DNA of 7,594 nucleotides from an uncultured Desulfobulbaceae bacterium (GCA_947260045.1 CAMYOP010000131.1:1-7594), one strand, 5' to 3'; positions 1 to 6,142 are shown, counted from the first letter of the stretch. The notes: generated by a model from the letters alone, not told the origin. Program-made: numbers and translations.

Positions 1-774
1 GAAGACCTTATCGAATCGGAATTATTTGGCCATGAAAAGGGTTCTTTCACAGGAGCTACCAACAGTCGTCAGGGAAAATTTGATCAGGCTAACGGCTCCA
101 CGCTCTTTCTTGATGAAATTGGTGACATGAGTCTGAAAAGCCAGGCTAAAGTATTGCGCATCTTACAAGAACAGCGTTTTGAACGAGTTGGCAGTCAAAA
201 AACCATACATGTTGATGTTCGTATACTTGCTGCCACCAACAAATACCTGGAAGATGAAATAGAAAAGGGTAACTTTCGCGCAGATTTGCTGTATAGACTC
301 AATGTCGTTCCCATAGTGGTTCCCAGTCTAATCGATCGTCTGGAAGATACACCAGTTCTTGTTGAATATTTTTCACAGCAGTTTCAGCGCAAAGGCTTAG
401 GAAAAAAACGCTTTACCGATGAAGCAATCAGTGCTCTCATGCTTCATACCTGGCCTGGCAATGTAAGAGAGCTGAGAAATGTGGTTGAACGCCTTGTCAT
501 CATGACACCGACAGAGGTAATAACAGGAGCGGATGTGGAAATGTTTTTAGGTCTTATACCAAATACACCACAGCCTAGTGAACACCTACGTGACAGCTAC
601 GCAAGTCTTGGGTATAAAAGTGCTAAAAAGCAATTTGAATATGATTATCTGAAATCTAAACTGCAGGAAAATAAAGGTAATGTTTCAAGAACAGCTGAAC
701 AAATCGGTCTGGAACGAAGTCATTTGCATAAAAAACTCAAATCACTCAATATTGAACTGGACCACGCTGATTGA
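1..774 (+). CDS. Sigma-54-dependent response regulator, NtrX-like (5' end missing)
   Basis: Activates sigma-54 RNA polymerase through ATP hydrolysis; NtrX-type proteins are usually the DNA-binding partners of a sensor kinase. The gene runs in from the left edge and 257 codons are visible; the receiver domain and Walker A lie outside. Visible residues: the sigma-54 contact loop as GSFTGA (14-19, Ser replacing the usual Ala), Walker B STLFLDE (33-39), sensor I AATN (77-80), the arginine-finger region FRADLLYRL (92-100) and sensor II WPGNVREL (151-158). A Fis-type helix-turn-helix follows at about 222-250 (GNVSRTAEQIGLERSHLHKK). The linker with KSAKKQFEYDYL and the HTH ending HLHKKLKSLNI resemble NtrX more than NtrC, which is a family judgement by eye. 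The usual PLRER segment reads PSLIDR here. The stop is TGA at 772-774. The AAA+ activator call is very secure; the NtrX subtype is moderate. Confidence 0.93.
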   Translation, partial: EDLIESELFGHEKGSFTGATNSRQGKFDQANGSTLFLDEIGDMSLKSQAKVLRILQEQRFERVGSQKTIHVDVRILAATNKYLEDEIEKGNFRADLLYRLNVVPIVVPSLIDRLEDTPVLVEYFSQQFQRKGLGKKRFTDEAISALMLHTWPGNVRELRNVVERLVIMTPTEVITGADVEMFLGLIPNTPQPSEHLRDSYASLGYKSAKKQFEYDYLKSKLQENKGNVSRTAEQIGLERSHLHKKLKSLNIELDHAD

Positions 775-986
775 TATTCCATAGGATTTAAAGAATAAGG
801 TGCTAGATTACATGGCTTAAGAGACTCAATGATTTTCGCTGAAAATATGAAAAATCATTTGGTCCCCTCACCTTCAAAGTAATATTCAATTTCTTTTCCA
901 TCCTAAACAGCGTTTCAATGGACTCACAAAAAAATACATCAACTTAGCCTCTTAGAGAGGGTACACATACATACCAGGAGTATATA
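775..986. other. Intergenic region between the activator gene and hemB
   Basis: This 212-nt gap has no supported gene. It holds a 9-bp inverted repeat, AATGATTTT (828-836) against AAAATCATT (851-859), with a 14-nt interior that can itself fold (TTTTC/GAAAA). It is AT-rich and lacks a following T-run, so it is a poor terminator. A small 5-bp hairpin, CCTCT/AGAGG (948-960), lies just upstream of the hemB ribosome-binding site. A weak sigma-70-like pair, TTGATA (771-776) and AATAAG (794-799) with a 17-nt spacer, could drive hemB, but the -10 is poor. No riboswitch was recognised. Confidence 0.4.
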
Positions 987-1964
987 ATGGTTTTTCCCGA
1001 ATACCGACCCCGTAGAATGCGTCAAAACGATACCTTTCGTGCCATGATTCGTGAAACACGACTGGCACCGGAACAAATGATCTATCCTCTTTTTATCATG
1101 CCTGGGAAAAACAAACGGGAAGAGGTTTCATCTATGCCAGGTGTTTTCAGACTTTCCGTTGATCAACTGAAAAAAGAAGCAGAAGACTGTCTAGATGCTG
1201 GTGTTCGCTCTGTTCTTCTTTTTGGTCTACCGGAAAAGAAAGATCCCATGGGCTCAGGCGCCCACGCCAAAAATGGCATAGTGCAAAGAGCAATCCAGGA
1301 ATTGAAGAATAAAGCACCCGAGCTGACAGTTGTAACAGATGTCTGCCTGTGTGAATACACTGACCATGGTCATTGCGGTTGTCTGATTAATGACCAGGTA
1401 GACAACGATACAACCCTTGAGTTACTTGGCCTGACCGCTCTCTCTCATGCCAAAGCTGGTGCGGATATGGTTGCGCCATCTGACATGATGGATGGCAGAG
1501 TCAGTGAGATCCGGACGGTACTCGACGAAAACGATTTCCAGAACATTCCCATCATGTCTTATGCTGTAAAATATGCTTCAGCCTTTTATGGCCCTTTCAG
1601 GGATGCTGCAGATTGCGCACCACAATTTGGTGATCGTCGTAGTTATCAGATGGATCCAGCAAACAGCCGAGAGGCCCTGCGCGAAGCGACCCTTGATGTG
1701 GAGGAAGGAGCCGATATCCTTATGGTTAAACCGGCTGTCGCCTATCTTGACATTATCAGCAGACTCCATGATGAATTTGACCTTCCAGTGGCGGCCTATC
1801 ATGTCAGCGGTGAATATGCCATGATTAAAGCTGCAGCTGCCAAAGGCTGGATCGATGAAGAACGTGTCATGGCAGAAACCCTTCTTTCCATCAGGCGAGC
1901 AGGAGCTGACATTATCATCACCTACTACGCAAAGGAAATGGCACGTCTCCTTCAGAAAATGTAA
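987..1964 (+). CDS. hemB: Delta-aminolevulinic acid dehydratase (porphobilinogen synthase)
   Basis: Cytoplasmic enzyme that condenses two 5-aminolevulinate molecules into porphobilinogen, the common precursor of haem, sirohaem and cobalamin. The 325 residues match the usual family length. Visible signatures are YPLFIMPG (33-40), the zinc-cysteine segment DVCLCEYTDHGHCGC with Cys120, Cys122 and Cys130 (118-132), MVAPSDMMDGR (161-171), and the two Schiff-base lysines in SYAVKYAS (Lys195) and MVKPA (Lys248). The three cysteines indicate a zinc-dependent rather than a magnesium-only enzyme. The start is supported by AGGAG at 976-980, six nt before ATG. It runs alone on the plus strand; its stop lies 5 nt from the stop of the converging vanZ-like gene, with no clear terminator between. 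Since nrdJ nearby needs adenosylcobalamin, both genes connect to tetrapyrrole supply, but this is context only and not evidence of co-regulation. Confidence 0.98.
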   Translation: MVFPEYRPRRMRQNDTFRAMIRETRLAPEQMIYPLFIMPGKNKREEVSSMPGVFRLSVDQLKKEAEDCLDAGVRSVLLFGLPEKKDPMGSGAHAKNGIVQRAIQELKNKAPELTVVTDVCLCEYTDHGHCGCLINDQVDNDTTLELLGLTALSHAKAGADMVAPSDMMDGRVSEIRTVLDENDFQNIPIMSYAVKYASAFYGPFRDAADCAPQFGDRRSYQMDPANSREALREATLDVEEGADILMVKPAVAYLDIISRLHDEFDLPVAAYHVSGEYAMIKAAAAKGWIDEERVMAETLLSIRRAGADIIITYYAKEMARLLQKM

Positions 1965-1969
1965 AAATT

Positions 1970-2359
1970 TTATTTATTCGCCTTGAGCCTGGGTTCGATC
2001 CTCTTATACCAAAAAATTACGGCTAAGAAGGCTCCCACAGTATCTGCGATGAGATCACCAGCGCTGACAAATCGGCCCTTGGTGAAAGATTGATGAAATT
2101 CATCGCTTATACCGTAGAAAAAACAGAACAGGACAGTGAGAAACCCAACGAAAAACATTTTTTCTGCCCTGTAAGCTGGAGAAAAAGCCCATAAAACAGT
2201 ATTTGCCAGTATGCTGTATATGAGGCCATGGGCAACTTTGTCCAGAAATGGGATATCAGGCAGAAAAATTTTACCTGCTGGTTGGTGAGAAAGAAAAAAA
2301 ATAATCCCCATGATTGCAAGCATGGGGACTAATCGAACAAATCGAAACTCCACGTTCAT
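1970..2359 (-). CDS. VanZ-family small membrane protein
   Basis: A 129-residue integral membrane protein of the VanZ-like family. The founding member gives low-level teicoplanin resistance; most chromosomal members have no known role. Four hydrophobic segments can be seen at about 9-24, 45-60, 68-84 and 103-118. Family signatures are present: LDKVAHGLIY (39-48, with Lys41, His44 and Tyr48), SDEFHQSFTKGR (85-96) and DLIADTVGA (102-110). The ATG is 5 nt downstream of the stop codon of the SEC-C gene. No good Shine-Dalgarno precedes it, so translation is probably coupled to the upstream gene. The short length is normal for stand-alone VanZ proteins. Function in this organism is unknown and antibiotic resistance should not be assumed. 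Confidence 0.88.
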   Translation of the reverse strand: MNVEFRFVRLVPMLAIMGIIFFLSHQPAGKIFLPDIPFLDKVAHGLIYSILANTVLWAFSPAYRAEKMFFVGFLTVLFCFFYGISDEFHQSFTKGRFVSAGDLIADTVGAFLAVIFWYKRIEPRLKANK

Positions 2360-2364
2360 ATCAT

Positions 2365-2895
2365 CTACGACACAGCCGACTTATCTACCTCAGGATTATC
2401 GAGATGAACAGAATTCAGCAGCTCAGGAGAGCATTTTTTGCGAATACGGCGCATGGATGCGCTTAACTGTTTTGTAACTTCCTGGTTAAAGGTAATAATT
2501 TCACCAACCTTATAAGGCTTCAGGACCAGTTCCCGATTTTCCACAGCAAACCTGTGACTCCAATCAATTTCAATTGTCTCTGGATTTTCTTCAATCAAAT
2601 TCTCCACAGGAGTCCCTCCTGTTGCCAATTGAACTGCATCGCTATCGGTAATTTCAAGAAGCCAGGCATCACCTTCCTGAGTAGAATAGAGTATAAAAAC
2701 ACCCATTTCTCTAATTCTTTTAACTTTATTCTTGGCGGCTTCCTGAATAGCCTCCACTTCCCATTGAAGAGATACCTGTGGAGACTGTTTCTCTTGCTGC
2801 AAAGCTCTGCCTGACTGATGAAGGGGCAGACAACAATGCTTATATTTTTTTCCGCTGTTACATGGACACAACTCGTTACGTCCTACCTTCCCCAT
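2365..2895 (-). CDS. SEC-C motif protein of unknown function
   Basis: A 176-residue, probably cytoplasmic protein. Its first 25 residues form a SEC-C zinc motif, GRNELCPCNSGKKYKHCC, with Cys10, Cys12, Cys21 and Cys22. This motif is known from the SecA C-terminus, where it binds zinc and SecB, and from many small stand-alone proteins. The rest is not recognised: a charged, helix-prone stretch at about 45-63, then a mixed alpha/beta-looking segment (66-140) with ELVLKPYKVGEIITF, and a basic patch SMRRIRKKC (147-155). It has no signal peptide or membrane segment. The start is supported by AGGA on the minus strand (2902-2905), six nt before ATG. It begins 38 nt after the nrdJ stop with no terminator between, so it is likely co-transcribed with nrdJ. 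Whether it serves NrdJ, for example in metal or redox handling, is speculation. Confidence 0.85.
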   Translation of the reverse strand: MGKVGRNELCPCNSGKKYKHCCLPLHQSGRALQQEKQSPQVSLQWEVEAIQEAAKNKVKRIREMGVFILYSTQEGDAWLLEITDSDAVQLATGGTPVENLIEENPETIEIDWSHRFAVENRELVLKPYKVGEIITFNQEVTKQLSASMRRIRKKCSPELLNSVHLDNPEVDKSAVS

Positions 2896-2933
2896 CTATG
2901 ATCCTATTTCTTTTTTCTTTTACAATATAGGCG

Positions 2934-5102
2934 TTATGAACACTTACTATATCCACAATCATGGCATAATTCACAGCCTTCCTCAAAAACCAGTTTCCCC
3001 TCACATTCAGGACAAGCTGAAGCAAAGCCACGCTGTGTACCAGCCATGAACGATTTGAGCAGTTTGCCAAGCTGAGCCGGCAAATCTAGCATGTGACCAC
3101 TGGAACGGTCAAGCTGTTTAATAACCTCATCCATTGGAATCTGATACCTGAGTGCAAGTGACACCAAACGACAGGTGGTTGTCCACATGGTAGACTTATC
3201 CTTCAAGTCTACCCGGTTATCAAATGGGAATTTCGCAAAAACCTCCATCGGGCTTTCATCATCGTCAAAACAGACAATCAGGTAGATTGTATTACCATTG
3301 GCATCTTTGAGCCGATAGCGCTTGGCACTCAAAACATCCGGCAATTTTTTCTTACGGATGATTCCTGCTGTGGATACAGTAGCGGTCTTTTCTTCCGTCT
3401 TTACGTTGTTTAAAACTTGCGAATCTCTTGAACCATCGCGATAAACCGTCAATCCCTTGCATCCGAGCTCATGCCCTAGCATATAGGAATAATAGACATC
3501 ATCTTTATCGGCATCATTTGGCAGGTTTATGGTTTTACTGATAGAACTGTCCACGCCGCTTGTCTGGAGCAGACCCTGCATCTTTATGTGTGCCTCAGGA
3601 TTAATATCTTGAGCTGTACGAAAAATCTCCTGCCACTTTTCAGGAATTTCATCATGACCGACAACGCTGCCAGACTCAGCAACTTTGGTCAAAAGGTCGT
3701 CGGAAAAAAAGCCTTCTCTTTTGGCAATCTGCTCAAAATGTTTATTCACCATTAAAAGTTTATCACCGTCCATCACATGCTTCACCATTACAATGGAAAA
3801 ATATGGTTCACAACCAGAAGCACAATCAGCCACCATGGAAACAGTTCCTGTAGGCTGAATGGATGTCAGAGCAGCATTCCTGCGAGGACTATAGGTGTTG
3901 AACTCTTTATTAAAAGCAGGAAATGTTCCCTTGGTTTGGGCAAGGTCAACTGATGACGTTTCTGCTTCATCTCTGACAAACTGCATGACTTTAGCTGATA
4001 TTTCTCTCCCCTCTTCACTCCCATAAGGGAGCTCAAGGCCAATCAACATATCATGCATGCCCATAATCCCAAGGCCGACCTTTCTGGTCTTCTGGGTCAT
4101 CTCAGCTATTTCAGGAATAGGAAAACGATTACAGTCGATAACATTATCGAGAAAACGAACTGCTAATTGAGTTGTTTTCTGCAGGCGCGGCCAATCAACC
4201 TCTTTATCTTTTACATATTGTCCTAAATTTATGGAGCCTAAATTACAACTCTCATAGGGAAGAAGCCACTGCTCACCACAGGGGTTAGTCGCTTCAAATT
4301 CACCGAGTTGCGGAGTGGCGTTTGCCCTGTTAGCTGCATCAATGAAAAGCACTCCGGGCTCACCGTTATGCCAGGCTAAATCGACTATCTTATCAAAAAC
4401 AGATTTTGCATTAAGGGTCTCTACCAACTCGCCATTGGTCGGATCAATCAATTCATAGTCAGAATCTGATTTCACCGCCTCCATGAATTTGTCCGTTATG
4501 GCAACACTGAAATTAAAATTGGTAAAACAAGTCTGATCTTCTTTTGCGACAATAAAATCTTTAATATCTGGGTGGTCTACGCGTAAAACCCCCATATTTG
4601 CGCCTCTTCTTTTTCCACCCTGCTTAATAGTTTCAGTCGCTGCATCAAAAACAGCAGCAAAGCTCAAAGGTCCTGAAGCAACACCTTGGGTAGAACGTAC
4701 GGCAGAATTTTTGGGCCTCAATCTTGAAAAAGCGTAGCCTGTACCGCCTCCTGTCTTATGGACCAATGCTCCATTACGAATGGAGGTAAATATACCATCC
4801 ATGGAGTCTTCAATGGGAAGAACAAAACAGGCTGAAAGCTGTCCAAGATCAGTTCCAGCATTCATTAAACAAGGTGAATTCGGGAGAAAATCCAGATGAT
4901 AAATCATGTTGAAAAAACTGTCTCGAATCCCCTCATAATTATCGTCATCTTTATCAACTTCGGCGACAGCATCGGCCACTCGACGACATAGTGTCTCCCA
5001 GTTTTCCAACGGATTCCCTTCAGTATCCTTGAGATAATAACGTCGTTTTAAGACTGTTTCAGCAGTTTCCGTCAACACCTGTTTCGGCATTTCAGCGGTC
5101 AT
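2934..5102 (-). CDS. nrdJ: Adenosylcobalamin-dependent class II ribonucleotide reductase
   Basis: Reduces ribonucleotides to deoxyribonucleotides using a cobalamin-generated thiyl radical, with or without oxygen; cytoplasmic. The protein has 722 residues. The N-terminal part (about 8-90) leads straight into the barrel, with no ATP-cone. Barrel landmarks are LSACFVLPIEDS (first redox cysteine, Cys92), TGGGTGYAFSRLRP (117-130), NPCGEQ (273-278, with Asn273, thiyl Cys275 and Glu277), SCNLGSINL (second redox cysteine, Cys286) and PTGTVS (417-422). After about residue 585 comes a TSCPD-like region, then a cysteine-rich tail with Cys697, Cys700, Cys710, Cys713, Cys716 and Cys721 ending CGYSKCS, which in the family shuttles electrons to the active site. 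Cysteine roles are assigned by alignment in mind to the Thermotoga enzyme. The start is secured by AGGGGG (5108-5113) five nt before ATG. No NrdB-type small subunit is present, as expected. Upstream NrdR-like boxes suggest repression by NrdR. Confidence 0.97.
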   Translation of the reverse strand: MTAEMPKQVLTETAETVLKRRYYLKDTEGNPLENWETLCRRVADAVAEVDKDDDNYEGIRDSFFNMIYHLDFLPNSPCLMNAGTDLGQLSACFVLPIEDSMDGIFTSIRNGALVHKTGGGTGYAFSRLRPKNSAVRSTQGVASGPLSFAAVFDAATETIKQGGKRRGANMGVLRVDHPDIKDFIVAKEDQTCFTNFNFSVAITDKFMEAVKSDSDYELIDPTNGELVETLNAKSVFDKIVDLAWHNGEPGVLFIDAANRANATPQLGEFEATNPCGEQWLLPYESCNLGSINLGQYVKDKEVDWPRLQKTTQLAVRFLDNVIDCNRFPIPEIAEMTQKTRKVGLGIMGMHDMLIGLELPYGSEEGREISAKVMQFVRDEAETSSVDLAQTKGTFPAFNKEFNTYSPRRNAALTSIQPTGTVSMVADCASGCEPYFSIVMVKHVMDGDKLLMVNKHFEQIAKREGFFSDDLLTKVAESGSVVGHDEIPEKWQEIFRTAQDINPEAHIKMQGLLQTSGVDSSISKTINLPNDADKDDVYYSYMLGHELGCKGLTVYRDGSRDSQVLNNVKTEEKTATVSTAGIIRKKKLPDVLSAKRYRLKDANGNTIYLIVCFDDDESPMEVFAKFPFDNRVDLKDKSTMWTTTCRLVSLALRYQIPMDEVIKQLDRSSGHMLDLPAQLGKLLKSFMAGTQRGFASACPECEGKLVFEEGCELCHDCGYSKCS

Positions 5103-5191
5103 TCTTTCCCCCTTGATATATTCTCTCTCTATTGAAAGGGACAGGAAAGCTCAGACTTGAACATCAGGGTTTCCAAATTTGTCCCATGAAT

Positions 5192-5220
5192 CTTATATCA
5201 CAACATATGGGGCACTTCAA
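5192..5220 (-). promoter_or_regulatory. Probable nrdJ promoter (sigma-70 type)
   Basis: On the minus strand, TTGAAG (5220-5215) and TATAAG (5197-5192) are separated by 17 nt, matching four of six and five of six consensus bases. Transcription would begin near 5185, giving a leader of about 80 nt before the nrdJ ATG. The leader is too short for a cobalamin riboswitch and shows no B12-box sequence. The spacer is almost exactly the proximal NrdR-like box, which supports both calls. Confidence 0.6.
5198..5213 (-). promoter_or_regulatory. NrdR box 1 (proximal operator)
   Basis: On the minus strand this reads GCCCCATATGTTGTGA. Against the published NrdR box (acaCwAtATaTwGtgt) it matches most conserved positions, including the core C-x-ATAT-x-T-T-G-T-G. 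It fills the 17-nt spacer between the nrdJ -35 and -10 elements, so a bound repressor would block polymerase. NrdR is a zinc-finger, ATP-cone repressor of ribonucleotide reductase genes; its own gene is not in this window. Confidence 0.7.
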
Positions 5221-5228
5221 CAACAAAC

Positions 5229-5244
5229 TAACAACATATTGTAT
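5229..5244 (-). promoter_or_regulatory. NrdR box 2 (distal operator)
   Basis: On the minus strand this reads ATACAATATGTTGTTA, matching about 12 of 16 positions of the NrdR box consensus. It begins 31 bp from box 1 (15-bp gap), three helical turns, which is the usual spacing of paired NrdR boxes. It lies just upstream of the nrdJ -35 hexamer. Confidence 0.72.
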
Positions 5245-5373
5245 AAATCATGCAACATAACAAAAGAACAGTTTTTCAATGAGTTCCATTTTTTCAACAT
5301 ATTTTCCTTCTTTAATTGATAAGAATTTCACCACAAACATTAAAAAAGAACATACTTTTCCTATCACTCACAG

Positions 5374-5404
5374 TTGACATCTGGATAAACGCGTGGCATA
5401 TAGC
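5374..5404 (+). promoter_or_regulatory. Possible promoter of the cysteine-rich small gene
   Basis: A perfect -35 hexamer TTGACA (5374-5379) is followed by the AT-rich CATATAG (5397-5403). The best -10 choices are CATATA after 17 nt or TATAGC after 19 nt, and neither is ideal. Transcription would start near 5408-5411, about 27 nt before the ATG at 5437. The strong -35 and sensible distance favour it; the poor -10 keeps confidence moderate. Confidence 0.42.
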
Positions 5405-5436
5405 GCCTAAAAGAAAAATGGTGCCTAGAGGTCAAA

Positions 5437-5643
5437 ATGAAAACAACATGTCTGAGATGTAAATTCTTTACAATTATCGATTTAGAAAATGGAAAATGCA
5501 GAGTACTGGTAAAGGAAACTGGTGACAAAGATGCCGACTGCCCGAAAGTCACACATGATCACTCCTGTGACAAATGGATTGATGCAGGCCAGCATTATCA
5601 TATAAGGCTTGGCTGGCTCAAAAACAAGAAAAAAGCCAATTAA
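5437..5643 (+). CDS. Small cysteine-rich protein, hypothetical
   Basis: A 68-residue protein that I do not recognise by name. Five cysteines are spaced C-x2-C-x12-C-x13-C-x8-C (Cys5, Cys8, Cys21, Cys35 and Cys44), with His40 and His42 between the last two. This suggests a small metal-binding fold, zinc ribbon-like or an iron site. Short landmarks are CLRCKFF (5-11), NGKCR (18-22) and CDKW (44-47); the C-terminus is basic (KNKKKAN). It has no signal peptide or membrane segment, so it is presumably cytoplasmic. The start is chosen by AGAGG at 5427-5431, five nt before ATG, and a likely promoter lies upstream. It is divergent from nrdJ and monocistronic. Good ribosome-binding site, even cysteine spacing and a sensible promoter argue for a real gene; function is unknown. 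Confidence 0.72.
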   Translation: MKTTCLRCKFFTIIDLENGKCRVLVKETGDKDADCPKVTHDHSCDKWIDAGQHYHIRLGWLKNKKKAN

Positions 5644-5720
5644 ACCTTAATCTGTATCAAGAGAAAAAAAGTATTCTGGTTCATTACTCATCGTCATGAA
5701 GTGAGAGAGTAATATAGCAA

Positions 5721-5767
5721 AATTACCAATTACACGTAATTGGTAATTAGTGTAATTGCCAATTACA
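5721..5767. repeat. Palindromic cluster of GTAATTGG / CCAATTAC
   Basis: A perfect 13-bp inverted repeat, AATTACCAATTAC (5721-5733) and GTAATTGGTAATT (5736-5748), has only 2 nt between its arms. It is followed by a second palindrome, TGTAATT-GCC-AATTACA (5751-5767). The 8-mer occurs as CCAATTAC (5726-5733), GTAATTGG (5736-5743), GTAATTGC (5752-5759) and CCAATTAC (5759-5766). The arms can pair in alternative ways: the 5736-5743 copy could also pair with 5759-5766. It could be a multi-site operator or a structured RNA; the sequence does not decide. Confidence 0.7.
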
Positions 5768-5790
5768 ACAAGACCCATCTTGTTGTCTTT
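5765..5790 (+). terminator. Possible weak terminator hairpin
   Basis: A perfect 9-bp stem, ACAACAAGA (5765-5773) and TCTTGTTGT (5778-5786), has a CCCA loop and is followed by the pyrimidine tract CTTTCCTTT. Its left arm overlaps the end of the palindromic cluster, so the two structures compete. It could end transcription from the cysteine-rich gene 120 nt upstream, but the stem is AT-rich and the T-run is interrupted. Confidence 0.35.
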
Positions 5791-5826
5791 CCTTTGAAAA
5801 AGAACAATTTAACCTATACTGCTAGT

Positions 5827-6032
5827 CCTTTCCGTTGAAGATAGGCGTAAGCCAGTGCTCTATTTCTTTTCTAAAGAATCGCCTACCACCCCATAAGCTA
5901 TTGGTATATTAACACATAAAATTATTCAAACATCACCGCAAATATTGGCACGGTAAGTGTATATATAAAAGTAACCTCCTTTACTCTCCTCTTCTTGTCG
6001 GCTCAATCACAGTGATTGAGCCGATCCTTTTT
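5827..6032 (+). ncRNA. Candidate small RNA, about 205 nt (tentative)
   Basis: A promoter-like pair TTGAAA (5794-5799) and TATACT (5815-5820), with a short 15-nt spacer, points to a start near 5827. A strong terminator ends at 6032. Between them no ORF is supported, yet there is structure: TAGGCG (5842-5847) pairs with CGCCTA (5880-5885), enclosing a small AGC/GCT hairpin and a TTCTTT/AAAGAA hairpin (5864-5878), a possible three-way junction. I did not recognise a known riboswitch or the 6S RNA fold. The alternative is that this is a long 3' untranslated region of the upstream gene, or a leader of the cyclase gene ending in an attenuator. Confidence 0.28.
5998..6032 (+). terminator. Strong factor-independent terminator
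   Basis: A perfect 13-bp inverted repeat, TCGGCTCAATCAC (5998-6010) and GTGATTGAGCCGA (6012-6024), has a GC-rich base and a one-nt centre, so a few inner pairs would open as a loop. It is followed by TCCTTTTTG, with a T5 run at 6028-6032. The minus strand has no T-run after the stem, so it works rightward only. The nearest upstream gene ends 354 nt away. Confidence 0.85.
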
Positions 6033-6113
6033 GTACATATTTTTTTGACTTTTCATAAGATGCCATGAAACATCATCTATATTCCATGGTATATTCATTG
6101 TAAGGTTGGAATA

Positions 6114-6142
6114 TTGACTTTTTAATTCATGCTCACTATAAC
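6114..6142 (+). promoter_or_regulatory. Promoter of the GAF-cyclase gene
   Basis: TTGACT (6114-6119) and TATAAC (6137-6142) are separated by exactly 17 nt, each matching five of six consensus bases. The start would be near 6149, giving a leader of about 36 nt. It lies downstream of the strong terminator, so the cyclase gene is an independent transcription unit. Confidence 0.7.

Larger units (their letters stand above)
5103..5436. other. Divergent intergenic region between nrdJ and the Cys-rich gene
   Basis: This 334-nt, AT-rich stretch has no supported gene. It holds the nrdJ leader, promoter and two NrdR-like boxes on its left, and a likely promoter for the rightward small gene on its right. 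The hexamer CAACAT occurs four times (5201, 5232, 5253 and 5295); the first two are the cores of the NrdR boxes. The interval 5301-5370 shows nothing recognisable beyond AT-rich sequence. Confidence 0.6.

Noticed and set aside
828..859. Inverted repeat AATGATTTT/AAAATCATT as a terminator for the sigma-54 activator.
   Set aside because: The stem is AT-rich, the loop is 14 nt and no T-run follows; it may be chance in AT-rich sequence.
1163..1360. Minus-strand open frame inside hemB, and similar frames opposite nrdJ, the SEC-C gene and the cyclase.
   Set aside because: They lie antisense or out of frame to well-recognised genes and show no family motif or ribosome-binding site.
1970..2359. VanZ homologue as evidence of glycopeptide resistance.
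   Set aside because: No vanA/vanH/vanX-type genes are nearby and the VanZ family is widespread in bacteria with no such resistance.
5315..5328. FNR-like half-site TTGATAAGAATTTC.
   Set aside because: Only the left half matches TTGAT-N4-ATCAA, and it is not well placed relative to either predicted promoter.
5946..5961. Sigma-54-like promoter TGGCACGGTAAGTGTA upstream of the orphan terminator.
   Set aside because: The -24 half is perfect, but the -12 half reads GTGTA where TTGCA is expected, losing the highly conserved C of the GC pair. A start near 5972 would also give an RNA of only about 60 nt, mostly the terminator itself.
5998..6024. The 13-bp palindrome as a CRP-type operator (it contains TGATTGA/TCAATCA).
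   Set aside because: It lacks the TGTGA-N6-TCACA arrangement, and the GC-rich base plus T-run fit a terminator much better.
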